Below, piece by piece: positions 1-5,942 of a stretch of DNA of 6,253 nucleotides. Position 1 is the stretch's first letter, and each line of letters begins with the position of its first letter. Location: contig JAACZX010000541.1 of assembly GCA_009996555.1 (NCBI GenBank), forward strand, positions 1 through 6,253. Direction: 5' to 3'. The position numbers and the translations under genes were made by a program. The notes under the pieces were generated by a model that saw only the letters and a program-made list of their open reading frames with translations, did not search any database and was not told the DNA's origin. This DNA is from Chitinophagaceae bacterium. Its GTDB lineage: Bacteria; Bacteroidota; Bacteroidia; Chitinophagales; Chitinophagaceae.

Positions 1-218
1 TAACCATCCGTGACGTAACAAAGAGTGTAAAATTTGCTGTACGATTTGGCGGTATTGCAACCAGCACACGTGGCGATAAAGCCGGGTTTAAAGCAACAAC
101 CACCATCAACCGTTTTGATTACAACCTGAAATGGGACCGTGCAACAGAAGCAGGCGGACTGGTTGTAGGAAAAGATGTTGATATTACCGTTTTACTTGAA
201 ATGAATAAAGCGAAATAA
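1..218 (+). CDS. YceI-family protein, 3' end only
   Basis: Only the last 71 complete codons are in the window; the reading frame (codons starting at position 3) enters from the left edge and stops with TAA at 216-218. The translation begins TIRDVTKSVKF, continues with a G-D-K-A-G-F-K-A-T-T-T-I-N-R-F-D-Y stretch and ends in a V-G-K-D-V-D-I-T-V-L-L-E strand. This order (T-I-R-x-V-T-K, then G-F-x-A-x-x-x-I-N-R-x-D-[YF], then W-D/N-R, then G-x-x-V-G-x-x-V-x-I) is the C-terminal half of the YceI domain, a lipocalin-like beta barrel that in known members binds polyisoprenoid lipids in the periplasm. Family members are about 170-200 residues, so roughly 60% is missing, including any signal peptide. 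The substrate here cannot be inferred. It converges on the DUF4920 gene across a strong hairpin. Confidence 0.88.
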   Translation, partial: TIRDVTKSVKFAVRFGGIATSTRGDKAGFKATTTINRFDYNLKWDRATEAGGLVVGKDVDITVLLEMNKAK

Positions 219-235
219 TAATCAGGTATACCAGG

Positions 236-279
236 ATAAAACAAAAGACCTCCGCATCTGTGGAGGTCTTTTGTTTTAT
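236..279. terminator. Bidirectional intrinsic terminator between convergent genes
   Basis: A perfect 18-bp inverted repeat (236-253 and 262-279) encloses an 8-nt loop (254-261). The core of the stem is AGACCTCC/GGAGGTCT, flanked on both sides by A-rich and T-rich arms (ATAAAACAAA and its complement). Read on either strand, the GC-rich core is followed by a T-rich run, so it should work for the YceI gene (+), whose stop lies 18 nt before it, and for the DUF4920 gene (-), whose stop lies about 20 nt away on the other side. No open frame of interest lies in the 219-299 gap. Confidence 0.9.
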
Positions 280-299
280 TTCTTACGAAAGAACCTTTT

Positions 300-770
300 T
301 TACAGTACGAGTACACCGGCAGCTACAAACTGAACTTCTTTCTTTGCTTCTTTGATCTTTTTCACTTCTTCTTTGCTTTTGCCTGCATCTTCAGCATAAT
401 GTTTCTGCTGCTTCACGCTTACTTCTTTTACTTTGGCTTCACCTTCCAGTACAACAGTTTGGCCAACCAGGTTTTTTGGCATAAAGAACGCATAGTCTTT
501 AAATTTCACCATAATGGTTTCGCCATTTCCTTTATCCACTTTCATCCAGCAGCCTTTTTCCTGGCACACTTCGGTTACTTTACCGGTGATCTTTCCAGCG
601 AATTTACCGGCACTTTGCACTTGTTCTTCCATGTTTGCAATAGTAGCCACATCTTTGTTTTCGGTTCCTGCACCATAGGTTACACCTTTCTCTGCAGGTT
701 TAGGATTGTTTTGGGCCATAGCAGCAACGCTTATAAAAGCAGCCATCAAAACAAAAGACAGTTTTTTCAT
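300..770 (-). CDS. DUF4920 domain-containing exported protein
   Basis: This 156-residue protein starts with a clear signal peptide (K2-K3, a hydrophobic stretch at about 4-16, and A-M-A before Q20 as the likely cleavage site). The rest matches the DUF4920 pattern: G-K-I-T-G-K-V-T-E-V-C-Q-E-K-G-C-W-M at about 59-76, a charged K-F-K-D-Y-A-F-F-x-P segment at 89-98, V-V-L-E-G near 106-110, and the K-H-Y-A-E-D-A-G-K-S-K-E-E motif at 123-135. Such proteins are small periplasmic OB-fold-like beta proteins of unknown function, common in Bacteroidota. The conserved pair C69/C74 followed by W75 could bind a metal or form a disulfide; that is inference. ATG at 768-770 is chosen because it begins the signal peptide. 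It is probably a single-gene transcript, with a promoter-like element just upstream and the shared hairpin downstream. Confidence 0.88.
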   Translation of the reverse strand: MKKLSFVLMAAFISVAAMAQNNPKPAEKGVTYGAGTENKDVATIANMEEQVQSAGKFAGKITGKVTEVCQEKGCWMKVDKGNGETIMVKFKDYAFFMPKNLVGQTVVLEGEAKVKEVSVKQQKHYAEDAGKSKEEVKKIKEAKKEVQFVAAGVLVL

Positions 771-790
771 GCTTTATTATTTTAGAACAG

Positions 791-821
791 TAAAGTTAAC
801 AAGCTTGCTGATGGTAACAAA
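791..821 (-). promoter_or_regulatory. Putative Bacteroidota-type promoter for the DUF4920 gene
   Basis: On the minus strand TTTG (818-821) is followed after exactly 19 nt by TAACTTTA (791-798). The Bacteroidota primary-sigma consensus is TTTG, about 19 nt, then TAnnTTTG, so seven of the eight -7 positions that count match, with only the last G changed to A. Transcription would begin some 15 nt before the ATG at 770, a short leader typical of the phylum. Position and spacing are seen in the sequence; activity is inferred. Confidence 0.45.
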
Positions 822-949
822 TTCCGGTTGTTAAAAATCCACGAACGGACAAAATCAATACGCAGTGATTCATGAAAATAATCTGTTGGTTAAACCGTTT
901 AGTTCTGAATTGGTCTACCCAATGTAAAATACAGCCCAACCAATACTAT

Positions 950-1861
950 ATGAAGCCTCATTCGTTTTTCTTTCTGTTATGTATTCTTTTTGCTTCTTTA
1001 TTTTCCTGCAGGAAAAACAAAGCCTCCGCTAAAAACTACCGTTATACCGAAACAATTATGGTAGATGGATTGAGCAGGAAATTTGTATTGAATTTGCCGC
1101 CCGCTTACTATGATGCTGCCGGTTTTTCGCTGGTGATTGCCATGCATGGCGGTGGGGGAAGTGCCAGCCAGTTTGAAAGCACATCAAAACTGACAGAAAA
1201 AGCCAATGCGGCTGGTTTTGTTGTTGTTTATCCCGAAGGAACAGGTGTGATCAATACCTGGAATGCCGGTACCTGCTGCGGATCGGCAGTAACTAATACT
1301 ATCAATGATGTAAAATTCATCAGCATGCTCATTGATAAACTGGTTGCGTCGTATAAGATCAATCCCAAGAAAGTATATGCAACGGGGCATTCCAACGGCG
1401 GTATGATGAGTTACCGGCTGGCGTGTGAACTGTCGGGTAAAATTGCAGCGATAGCAGCAAACGGCAGTACCATGGTTGTTACACAGTCCTGCAATCCGTC
1501 GAGAGCAGTTCCGGTGCTGCACATGCATTCCAAACTTGACCAGCATGTTGTGTACACCGGTGGTTATGGCAATGGGGTGAGCGGTGTTTATTGTCCGCCG
1601 CTTGATTCGGTTTTGAACGTATGGTCGCTGAAAAATAATTGTGCTGCTACTAAACAAACAATTTTCAGCAACAGTAATTACACATTAACCCGCTGGCTCA
1701 ACTGCAACAGCAACGTTACAATCGATTATTATTTAACGAACGATGGTGGCCATGGCTGGCCCGGTGGATTGCCCGGCGGGCCTAACTCCGATATTCCCTC
1801 CGCTTCCATCAATGCCAACGACCTGCTGTGGAGCTTTTTTCAGCAACATCAGCTGCCATAA
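950..1861 (+). CDS. Exported lipoprotein esterase, LpqC / PHB depolymerase-like alpha/beta-hydrolase
   Basis: The product is predicted to be an extracytoplasmic serine esterase of the COG3509 (LpqC, poly(3-hydroxybutyrate) depolymerase, feruloyl-esterase-like) group. I start at ATG 950 (303 aa) because it opens a lipoprotein signal: M-K-P-H, a Phe/Leu-rich core and a lipobox-like L-F-S-C ending at C20. The frame stays open to an ATG at 872, but those 26 extra residues do not look like an export signal. Downstream are the oxyanion motif M-H-G-G-G-G (about 65-70), W-N-A-G-T-C-C-G (103-111), the nucleophile elbow G-H-S-N-G-G-M with S148, the acid D197 in H-S-K-L-D-Q-H-V-V-Y, and the catalytic H268 in D-G-G-H-G-W-P-G. 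All triad residues are present, so it should be active. Several further cysteines suggest disulfides, consistent with export. The natural substrate (polyester, feruloyl or acetyl ester on plant polysaccharide) cannot be decided: there is no carbohydrate-binding domain and no neighbouring sugar-use gene. Confidence 0.85.
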   Translation: MKPHSFFFLLCILFASLFSCRKNKASAKNYRYTETIMVDGLSRKFVLNLPPAYYDAAGFSLVIAMHGGGGSASQFESTSKLTEKANAAGFVVVYPEGTGVINTWNAGTCCGSAVTNTINDVKFISMLIDKLVASYKINPKKVYATGHSNGGMMSYRLACELSGKIAAIAANGSTMVVTQSCNPSRAVPVLHMHSKLDQHVVYTGGYGNGVSGVYCPPLDSVLNVWSLKNNCAATKQTIFSNSNYTLTRWLNCNSNVTIDYYLTNDGGHGWPGGLPGGPNSDIPSASINANDLLWSFFQQHQLP

Positions 1862-1895
1862 TAAATCTTGAAGTCAAACAATTTTGCTAAAAAAG

Positions 1896-1926
1896 TTGGT
1901 TTCTAAAATAATTAGTTTTAGTATTG
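1896..1926 (+). promoter_or_regulatory. Putative recA promoter
   Basis: TTG (1896-1898), a 20-nt spacer and TAGTATTG (1919-1926) resemble the Bacteroidota TTG / TAnnTTTG promoter, with one -7 mismatch. An overlapping alternative -7 element, TAGTTTTA, lies at 1913-1920. Transcription would begin near 1931-1935, leaving about 30 nt to the ATG at 1965 and under 10 nt to the GTG at 1941, which argues against that GTG as the start codon. The region lies in the AT-rich gap after the esterase stop, so recA has its own transcript. Confidence 0.4.
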
Positions 1927-1939
1927 CTAAATAAATTAG
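1903..1939. promoter_or_regulatory. Paired 13-bp palindromes at the recA promoter, possible operator
   Basis: Two near-identical palindromes, CTAAAATAATTAG (1903-1915) and CTAAATAAATTAG (1927-1939), share 11 of 13 bases, have the form CTAA-N5-TTAG, and are both followed by T. Between and overlapping them is the inverse form TTTAG-TATTG-CTAAA (1917-1931), which covers the putative -7 element. The first lies between the putative -33 and -7 elements and the second at the expected transcription start, where a dimeric repressor would block initiation. LexA is the obvious candidate regulator of recA in general, but these sites do not match the LexA boxes of Proteobacteria or Firmicutes, so its identity is unknown. 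Confidence 0.4.
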
Positions 1940-1964
1940 TGTGTACAAACAAAACAAACCCGTT

Positions 1965-3035
1965 ATGGAAGAGACTTTAATTTTGGAGAAACCAAAAAAG
2001 GAAAAAATGAGTAAAGAGAGCAACCTCAATAACGAAAAGCTCAAGGCGTTAAAGCTCACCATCGACAAGATTGATAAGGACTTTGGCAAGGGCAGTGTAA
2101 TGATGATGAATGAAAAAGGTGTGCATGAGATCGAAGCTGTTTCAACCGGTTCTATCGGTTTGGATACAGCATTAGGCATTGGCGGTATTCCAAGAGGCCG
2201 TATTGTAGAGATCTATGGCCCTGAAAGTTCGGGTAAAACAACCATTGCCACACATATTATTGCCGAAGCACAAAAGAAAGGCGGCATTTGCGCCATTATA
2301 GATGCGGAACATGCTTTTGACAGTGTGTATGCACAGAAGCTGGGAGTTGATGTAGATAACCTGCTGATCTCTCAGCCTGATTATGGCGAACAGGCGTTGG
2401 AAATTGCTGATCGTTTGATTCTTTCCGGTGCATTGGATGTAGTAGTGATCGATTCTGTGGCAGCACTTGTACCAAAAGGTGAACTGGAAGGTGAAATGGG
2501 CGATAGCAAAATGGGTTTACAGGCCCGTTTGATGAGCCAGGCTTTGCGTAAACTCACCGCTACCATTTCAAAAACAAATACCATCTGCATCTTCATTAAT
2601 CAGCTGCGTGAGAAAATTGGTGTAATGTTCGGTAACCCCGAAACAACTACCGGTGGTAACGCCTTGAAGTTCTATGCATCGGTTCGTTTGGATATCCGCC
2701 GTATGAGCCAGATCAAAGATGGTGATGAAGCAATTGGTAACCGTGTAAAAGTGAAAGTGGTAAAGAACAAAGTTGCTCCTCCGTTCAAAGCTGCTGAGTT
2801 CGACATCATTTTTGGTGAAGGTGTAAGCAAAACCGGTGAAATTATTGATATGGGTGTTGACCTTGCTATTATTCAGAAAAGCGGTAGCTGGTACAGTTAT
2901 AATGGCGATAAACTGGGACAAGGTCGTGATGCAGTAAAACAACTCATCATTGATAATCCTGAAATGTCGGCTGAGATTGAAGCAAAAATTCGTGAAAAGA
3001 TAAAAGAAATTCAAAGCGGAGCTGCAGCTTCGTAA
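1965..3035 (+). CDS. recA: RecA, DNA strand-exchange recombinase
   Basis: RecA coats single-stranded DNA as an ATP-dependent filament, finds homology, drives strand exchange in recombinational repair, and triggers LexA self-cleavage where LexA exists. Numbered from ATG 1965 (356 aa; E. coli has 353): N-terminal helix with N-E-K-L-K-A-L at 23-29, Walker A GPESSGKT at 85-92, catalytic Glu in D-A-E-H-A-F-D (E115), Walker B V-V-V-I-D-S with D163, loop L1 around [11 protein letters not shown] (175-185), and the N-Q-L-R segment (212-215) leading into loop L2 [14 protein letters not shown] (219-232). Nothing essential is missing. The start is uncertain: ATG 2007 (342 aa, M-S-K-E-S-N) fits the usual family N-terminus and follows an A-rich AAAAAAGGAAAAA leader, while ATG 1965 adds 14 charged residues. 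GTG 1941 is too close to the putative transcription start. A terminator follows, so it appears monocistronic. Confidence 0.98.
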   Translation: MEETLILEKPKKEKMSKESNLNNEKLKALKLTIDKIDKDFGKGSVMMMNEKGVHEIEAVSTGSIGLDTALGIGGIPRGRIVEIYGPESSGKTTIATHIIAEAQKKGGICAIIDAEHAFDSVYAQKLGVDVDNLLISQPDYGEQALEIADRLILSGALDVVVIDSVAALVPKGELEGEMGDSKMGLQARLMSQALRKLTATISKTNTICIFINQLREKIGVMFGNPETTTGGNALKFYASVRLDIRRMSQIKDGDEAIGNRVKVKVVKNKVAPPFKAAEFDIIFGEGVSKTGEIIDMGVDLAIIQKSGSWYSYNGDKLGQGRDAVKQLIIDNPEMSAEIEAKIREKIKEIQSGAAAS

Positions 3036-3058
3036 ACTTCGGGTTTGTTTGTAAGTAC

Positions 3059-3097
3059 AGCCTTTCGTTAGCAGCAATGCGAAACGGAAGGCTTTTT
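3059..3097 (+). terminator. Intrinsic terminator of recA
   Basis: AGCCTTTCGTT (3059-3069) pairs with AACGGAAGGCT (3083-3093) to give an 11-bp stem with one G-U wobble, and T residues follow at once (3093-3097, then more T-rich sequence to about 3103). The 13-nt loop holds a small GCA/TGC self-complement. It begins 23 nt after the recA stop codon and separates recA from the downstream lipoprotein gene. Confidence 0.85.
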
Positions 3098-3141
3098 ATT
3101 TTATACCATCTACCCCTGATAAAATGAATTGAGCAATAAAC

Positions 3142-3149
3142 TACTTTCG
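3142..3149 (+). promoter_or_regulatory. Possible -7 element of the lipoprotein gene promoter
   Basis: TACTTTCG matches the Bacteroidota TAnnTTTG -7 box at all but one position and lies about 50 nt before the lipoprotein start, downstream of the recA terminator, where a promoter is expected. No TTG is found at the usual 17-23 nt upstream (the nearest, 3129-3131, is only 10 nt away), so the call rests on the -7 box alone. Confidence 0.28.
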
Positions 3150-3160
3150 TAACGACAGCA

Positions 3161-3202
3161 ATGAAAAAAACCTGTCATTTACATTTAAACAACAACACAT
3201 GA
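3161..3202 (+). other. Possible 13-codon leader ORF overlapping the lipoprotein start
   Basis: ATG at 3161 opens a 13-codon frame (MKKTCHLHLNNNT) that ends in TGA at 3200-3202, so its stop overlaps the ATG of the lipoprotein (3199-3201) as ATGA. That geometry is typical of translational coupling. The peptide has a basic start but is too short for a signal peptide and has no run of a single amino acid that suggests classic attenuation. It may be chance; comparison with relatives would decide. Confidence 0.2.
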
Positions 3203-3699
3203 ATAAGCTGCTTTCGCTGATCCTTGTTTCTGCAATGAGTTTTCTGCTGATGGGATGCCCCTATGAAACAGAAGTACCTATTGATCAGCCATCGGTAAAA
3301 TTTCCATCCAATCTGTTGGGTAAATGGGAACCCAAAAGCTCAAGCGATGAATTACTGACCATCAGCAAAAAAACAGAATATGTTGTTACCATCAGCAAAT
3401 CGAAAAAGAAGCCTGAAGCCAATGATAAAGCGGAACTATACGAAGCCTATTTATCAGAGATTGATGGTGTAAAATTTTTGAACATCACAGAAAAAAATGA
3501 ATACAGCTCCGGTTCAAAATTTTACCTGTACAAACTGGAAGTATCTGCAAGTGCTTCACGTTTAACGTTAAGCCCTGTAACCGAAAATATTGATGAGAAA
3601 TTCAGCACTTCCGCAGAGTTGAAAGCCTTTATTCAAAAAAATATGCAGCATTCTTTCTTTTATGAAAAAGATGATGAAGTGTACCTGCGGCTTGACTAA
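3199..3699 (+). CDS. Small lipoprotein of unknown function
   Basis: This 166-residue protein begins with a textbook lipoprotein signal: N2-K3, a Leu-rich core, and the lipobox L-L-M-G-C with C20 as the lipidated residue, so it should be exported and membrane-anchored. The residue after Cys is Pro, not an obvious inner-membrane retention signal. After a short Pro-rich linker, N-L-L-G-K-W-E-P (38-45) is followed by alternating hydrophobic strands (L-T-I at 53-55, Y-V-V-T-I at 61-65, F-Y-L-Y-K-L-E-V at 108-115, R-L-T-L at 121-124). A leading L-x-G-x-W and serial beta strands recall lipocalin-like barrels, but this is only a resemblance. The C-terminus holds an S-A-E-L-K-A-F-I-x-K-N-M helix (138-149) and a last strand E-V-Y-L-R-L. 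I do not recognise the family and assign no function. It lies between the recA terminator and the end of a convergent operon. Confidence 0.85.
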   Translation: MNKLLSLILVSAMSFLLMGCPYETEVPIDQPSVKFPSNLLGKWEPKSSSDELLTISKKTEYVVTISKSKKKPEANDKAELYEAYLSEIDGVKFLNITEKNEYSSGSKFYLYKLEVSASASRLTLSPVTENIDEKFSTSAELKAFIQKNMQHSFFYEKDDEVYLRLD

Positions 3700-3778
3700 T
3701 AGGAAGAGGCATGCAGGCTTGTTACATACAAGGCAGCACACAAAGATTGCACTGTTGATGATTGCATAAACATCTTTT

Positions 3779-5005
3779 TTATTGAACAGTAAGCTTTCCT
3801 ATCGATCCATTTTCAGTTTTTACCAGCTCAAATACTTTCTGTGGCTGCAAACCTTGCTCTGCCTGGTGTGACACATATAAAACTGCTGTGGTGGTTTCGG
3901 CGGCAAGTTTATTAATAAGGCGAATGACCCTGGCAGTGTTATGATCGTCGAGACCCATCAGCGGTTCATCGAGTACTAAAAGAGGCGGATGTTTTACCAT
4001 TGCTCTTACCACCAATGCCAGCCTTTGCTCACCTTGTGTAAGTTTTGAAAACGGCAGATGGGCTTTGTGTTGCAGCTGCAGCATTTGCACCCACTCATAA
4101 GCACAACGTAACTGCATATCGCTGGGAATACTGTATAAACCTATCTGATCAGTAAAACCCGATACGATCATTTGTAATAATGTATGTCTTGTTGCAAACA
4201 GATCTGTCATTGCCGGAGTGAGATACCCGATCTTGCTTTTTATATCCCATACACTTTCGCCAGTACCTTTCTTTCTGCCAAAAATGTATAATTGCTGTCC
4301 GTATCCTTTTACATTATCACCAGTGATCATTGTAAGCAATGTTGTTTTGCCTGAACCGTTTGGTCCTTTCAGTTGCCAGAACTCGCCGGCATTGATCGTC
4401 CAGTTGATTTGTTGCAATACTTGTCTGCCATCATAGCTTACGTTTACATCGGTAAAACGAACAAGTTCAGGAGAGGTGAGTGAATATACATGCAGAGGAG
4501 CCGGAACAGGCAGTTCATCTACCGTCACTTCATTGTTGTTTTGCTGCTGCAAAGGAATTAATTCGCCACTTGTATCGGCAGTAAGTTTTCGCTCAATAAA
4601 GTCAAGAATATCACGCTGCCGGTGTGTAAGCTGAATAATATCAGTGTGCGTTGCAGCAATGCGGAGTTCTTCTTTAAATGTTGCCTGTGCAGCAATATCA
4701 AGATTATCAAACACATTATCCAGTATCAGCAATCCCGGCTTTTGTAACAACAGGTGATGCAGCAATATTTTTTTCTGTTCGCCACTTGACATTGAGCGTA
4801 ACGATTGTGTACGTGTCGCTTCAATACCGCTATAGCCGTGGATATCTTCTTCTAATAAATATTCCTGAACAGTGTAGGATGAAAACAGCAAAGCATTGCT
4901 GTTATTGAATACAGAAAAAACTCCTTTAGCCTTTTTATCCAGCAGTTGCTGGATAAAAAACTGCTTGTTAAATGTGTTGGAAAGAAAAATAGCAAAATGC
5001 TGCAT
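3779..5005 (-). CDS. ModF-like tandem ABC ATPase with degenerate first domain
   Basis: A soluble protein of 408 aa with two ABC nucleotide-binding domains in one chain and no membrane span. I use ATG 5003-5005; the frame extends to a TTG at 5029. The second domain is complete: Walker A GPNGSGKT at 214-221, signature L-T-Q-G-E-Q at 322-327, Walker B L-L-V-L-D-E-P with E347, D-loop G-L-D, and switch H380 in V-S-H-Q-A-E. Its F-G-R-K-K-G-T-G-E-S-V-W-D-I-K-S-K-I-G-Y stretch (242-261) is diagnostic of the ModF/PhrA group. The first domain has a signature S-S-G-E-Q (73-77), Walker B-like L-L-I-L-D-N (Asn97 where the catalytic Glu should be) and T-H at 127-128, but no Walker A: only about 70 residues precede the signature. 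E. coli ModF (490 aa) has both P-loops. The role of ModF proteins is poorly known; molybdate transport cannot be claimed, since no ModABC partners are nearby. It is probably cotranscribed with the TraB/GumN gene 60 nt upstream. Confidence 0.85.
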   Translation of the reverse strand: MQHFAIFLSNTFNKQFFIQQLLDKKAKGVFSVFNNSNALLFSSYTVQEYLLEEDIHGYSGIEATRTQSLRSMSSGEQKKILLHHLLLQKPGLLILDNVFDNLDIAAQATFKEELRIAATHTDIIQLTHRQRDILDFIERKLTADTSGELIPLQQQNNNEVTVDELPVPAPLHVYSLTSPELVRFTDVNVSYDGRQVLQQINWTINAGEFWQLKGPNGSGKTTLLTMITGDNVKGYGQQLYIFGRKKGTGESVWDIKSKIGYLTPAMTDLFATRHTLLQMIVSGFTDQIGLYSIPSDMQLRCAYEWVQMLQLQHKAHLPFSKLTQGEQRLALVVRAMVKHPPLLVLDEPLMGLDDHNTARVIRLINKLAAETTTAVLYVSHQAEQGLQPQKVFELVKTENGSIGKLTVQ

Positions 5006-5029
5006 ACTGCGAAGATAAGCAGCGAACAA

Positions 5030-5073
5030 AACTTTATACTGTTGAAGGAACTGTTATATAGTTTATCAAAGTT
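5030..5073 (-). repeat. Imperfect AT-rich inverted repeat between TraB/GumN and ABC genes
   Basis: On the minus strand AACTTTGATA (5064-5073) can pair with TATAAAGTT (5030-5038), a 9-bp stem with one bulged G, around a 25-nt loop that itself holds AACT/AGTT complements. It covers the TraB/GumN stop codon and most of the 60-nt gap before the ABC gene. It has no GC-rich core and no T-tract, so it is not a standard terminator; it might be an RNA processing or stability element, or simply AT-rich sequence. Confidence 0.25.
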
Positions 5074-5932
5074 TAACCGGCTTTACAGTGTAGCCCTGTT
5101 TGCGCAACAATGCAATTACGCCAATATCGCCACCTAAGTGAGCTGCACCCACAGCAAAGAAGCAGGATGATTTTTCCATGTTCTTTTTCATAACAGGAAT
5201 CCAGTTACTGTTACGTTTAACCAGTAACTCGTATTCGGCATTCATTATTTCAGGCGATTGATTGGTCATGTTGTAGATAGAATCAATGTCCTGTGTTTTA
5301 TATAGTGCTACTAAGTTTTTAAAATCTTCTACGCTTTTATCAAAATTCTGTACAAGATTTTTGAGATTGGCAATTTCAATACTGTCGGGTATGGCATCAA
5401 AAACGGCTACCTGGTCTTCAATTGTCTCAAGTCCCTTCACATCTTTTTTCTGCTGGGCAGCCATGGTCATAAACACCTGCTCATAAGATTCTTTTGATGG
5501 ACAGCTAAGCGATTTTTCAGTAAGCATGCTCATGAGCATTAACGGCTTAAACGAGTTGAAGAGTAATGCAGATGTGCCGGTAATTTTTTTGTATTGCTCA
5601 TCAAATGTTTTGAAGGCAGTATCGCCAAACATTTTTTTTATTGATTGCCCTTTGGGCAGCTGCATCAGTGTCATCATCTTCAGCATCATGGATGGATCAT
5701 CCATATCCATCTCAAGAAAAATCTGCTCTGCAGCTGAAAATTTTTCACGGATAATATCAGGGAAAAAGAAATCTTCTTTACAAATGATATGAACAGTACC
5801 AAAAACATAGGAAGGTTGCTTAAGTCCTCCGCCGGTAACTTCCCAAAGCAAACTGCTTTCTTTTTTTGTTTGCGCTATACCTGCAGAAAGGAATAGGAGG
5901 GCAATTACAAATGCTGTGAGTGTCTTTTTCAT
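5066..5932 (-). CDS. TraB/GumN family exported protein
   Basis: This 288-residue protein starts with a signal peptide (K2-K3, hydrophobic 5-17, A-G-I-A before Q21). The mature part has the TraB/GumN (Tiki-like) layout: L-L-W-E-V and S-Y-V-F-G-T-V-H at 41-48 with the first conserved G-T-x-H, I-F-L-E-M-D with E74, G-L-E-T-I-E-D-Q at 167-174, the K-R-N-S-N-W segment at 239-244, and F-F-A-V-G-A-A-H-L-G-G-D-I-G-V near the C-terminus (258-272), where H265 is the second conserved His. Eukaryotic Tiki proteins of this superfamily are metal-dependent proteases, and the two G-x-x-H motifs and the Glu are their metal or active-site residues; protease activity in bacterial members is inferred, not established. 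Length is usual for the family. ATG 5930-5932 begins the signal peptide, 10 nt after the stop of the upstream membrane-protein gene, so the two are very likely cotranscribed. The TGA stop lies inside an imperfect inverted repeat. Confidence 0.9.
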   Translation of the reverse strand: MKKTLTAFVIALLFLSAGIAQTKKESSLLWEVTGGGLKQPSYVFGTVHIICKEDFFFPDIIREKFSAAEQIFLEMDMDDPSMMLKMMTLMQLPKGQSIKKMFGDTAFKTFDEQYKKITGTSALLFNSFKPLMLMSMLTEKSLSCPSKESYEQVFMTMAAQQKKDVKGLETIEDQVAVFDAIPDSIEIANLKNLVQNFDKSVEDFKNLVALYKTQDIDSIYNMTNQSPEIMNAEYELLVKRNSNWIPVMKKNMEKSSCFFAVGAAHLGGDIGVIALLRKQGYTVKPVKL

Positions 5933-5942
5933 CGTTGTAAAA

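Noticed and set aside
399..785. Plus-strand frame opposite the DUF4920 gene.
   Set aside because: The minus-strand product matches a known family with a signal peptide. The plus-strand translation is Phe/His-rich without motifs and is a shadow.
872..949. An upstream in-frame ATG that would lengthen the esterase by 26 residues.
   Set aside because: The extra residues do not form a signal peptide and would bury the lipoprotein signal that starts at 950. No promoter is visible that would clearly include 872.
1184..1657. Long open frame on the minus strand inside the esterase gene.
   Set aside because: It is fully antisense to a gene with an intact catalytic triad, has no recognisable motif and is Cys/His/Ile-rich as expected of a shadow frame.
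2568..3077. Long open frame on the minus strand across the 3' half of recA and its terminator.
   Set aside because: It is antisense to conserved recA codons and overlaps the terminator hairpin; its composition is typical of a shadow.
3741..3767. Short direct repeat GATTGCA at 3745 and 3760.
   Set aside because: Only two 7-base copies in AT-rich spacer DNA; no array, no periodicity, and consistent with chance.
3757..3780. GATG-N10-CATC followed by six T residues, a possible terminator for the lipoprotein gene.
   Set aside because: The stem is only 4 bp with a long loop, too weak to call. A nearby GGCTTGT/ACAAGGC hairpin (3716-3734) has a mismatch and no T-tract.
5006..5029. TTG start at 5029 for the ABC ATPase.
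   Set aside because: ATG at 5003-5005 lies 24 nt downstream and is a better initiator. The eight extra residues add no recognisable motif, and in particular no P-loop.
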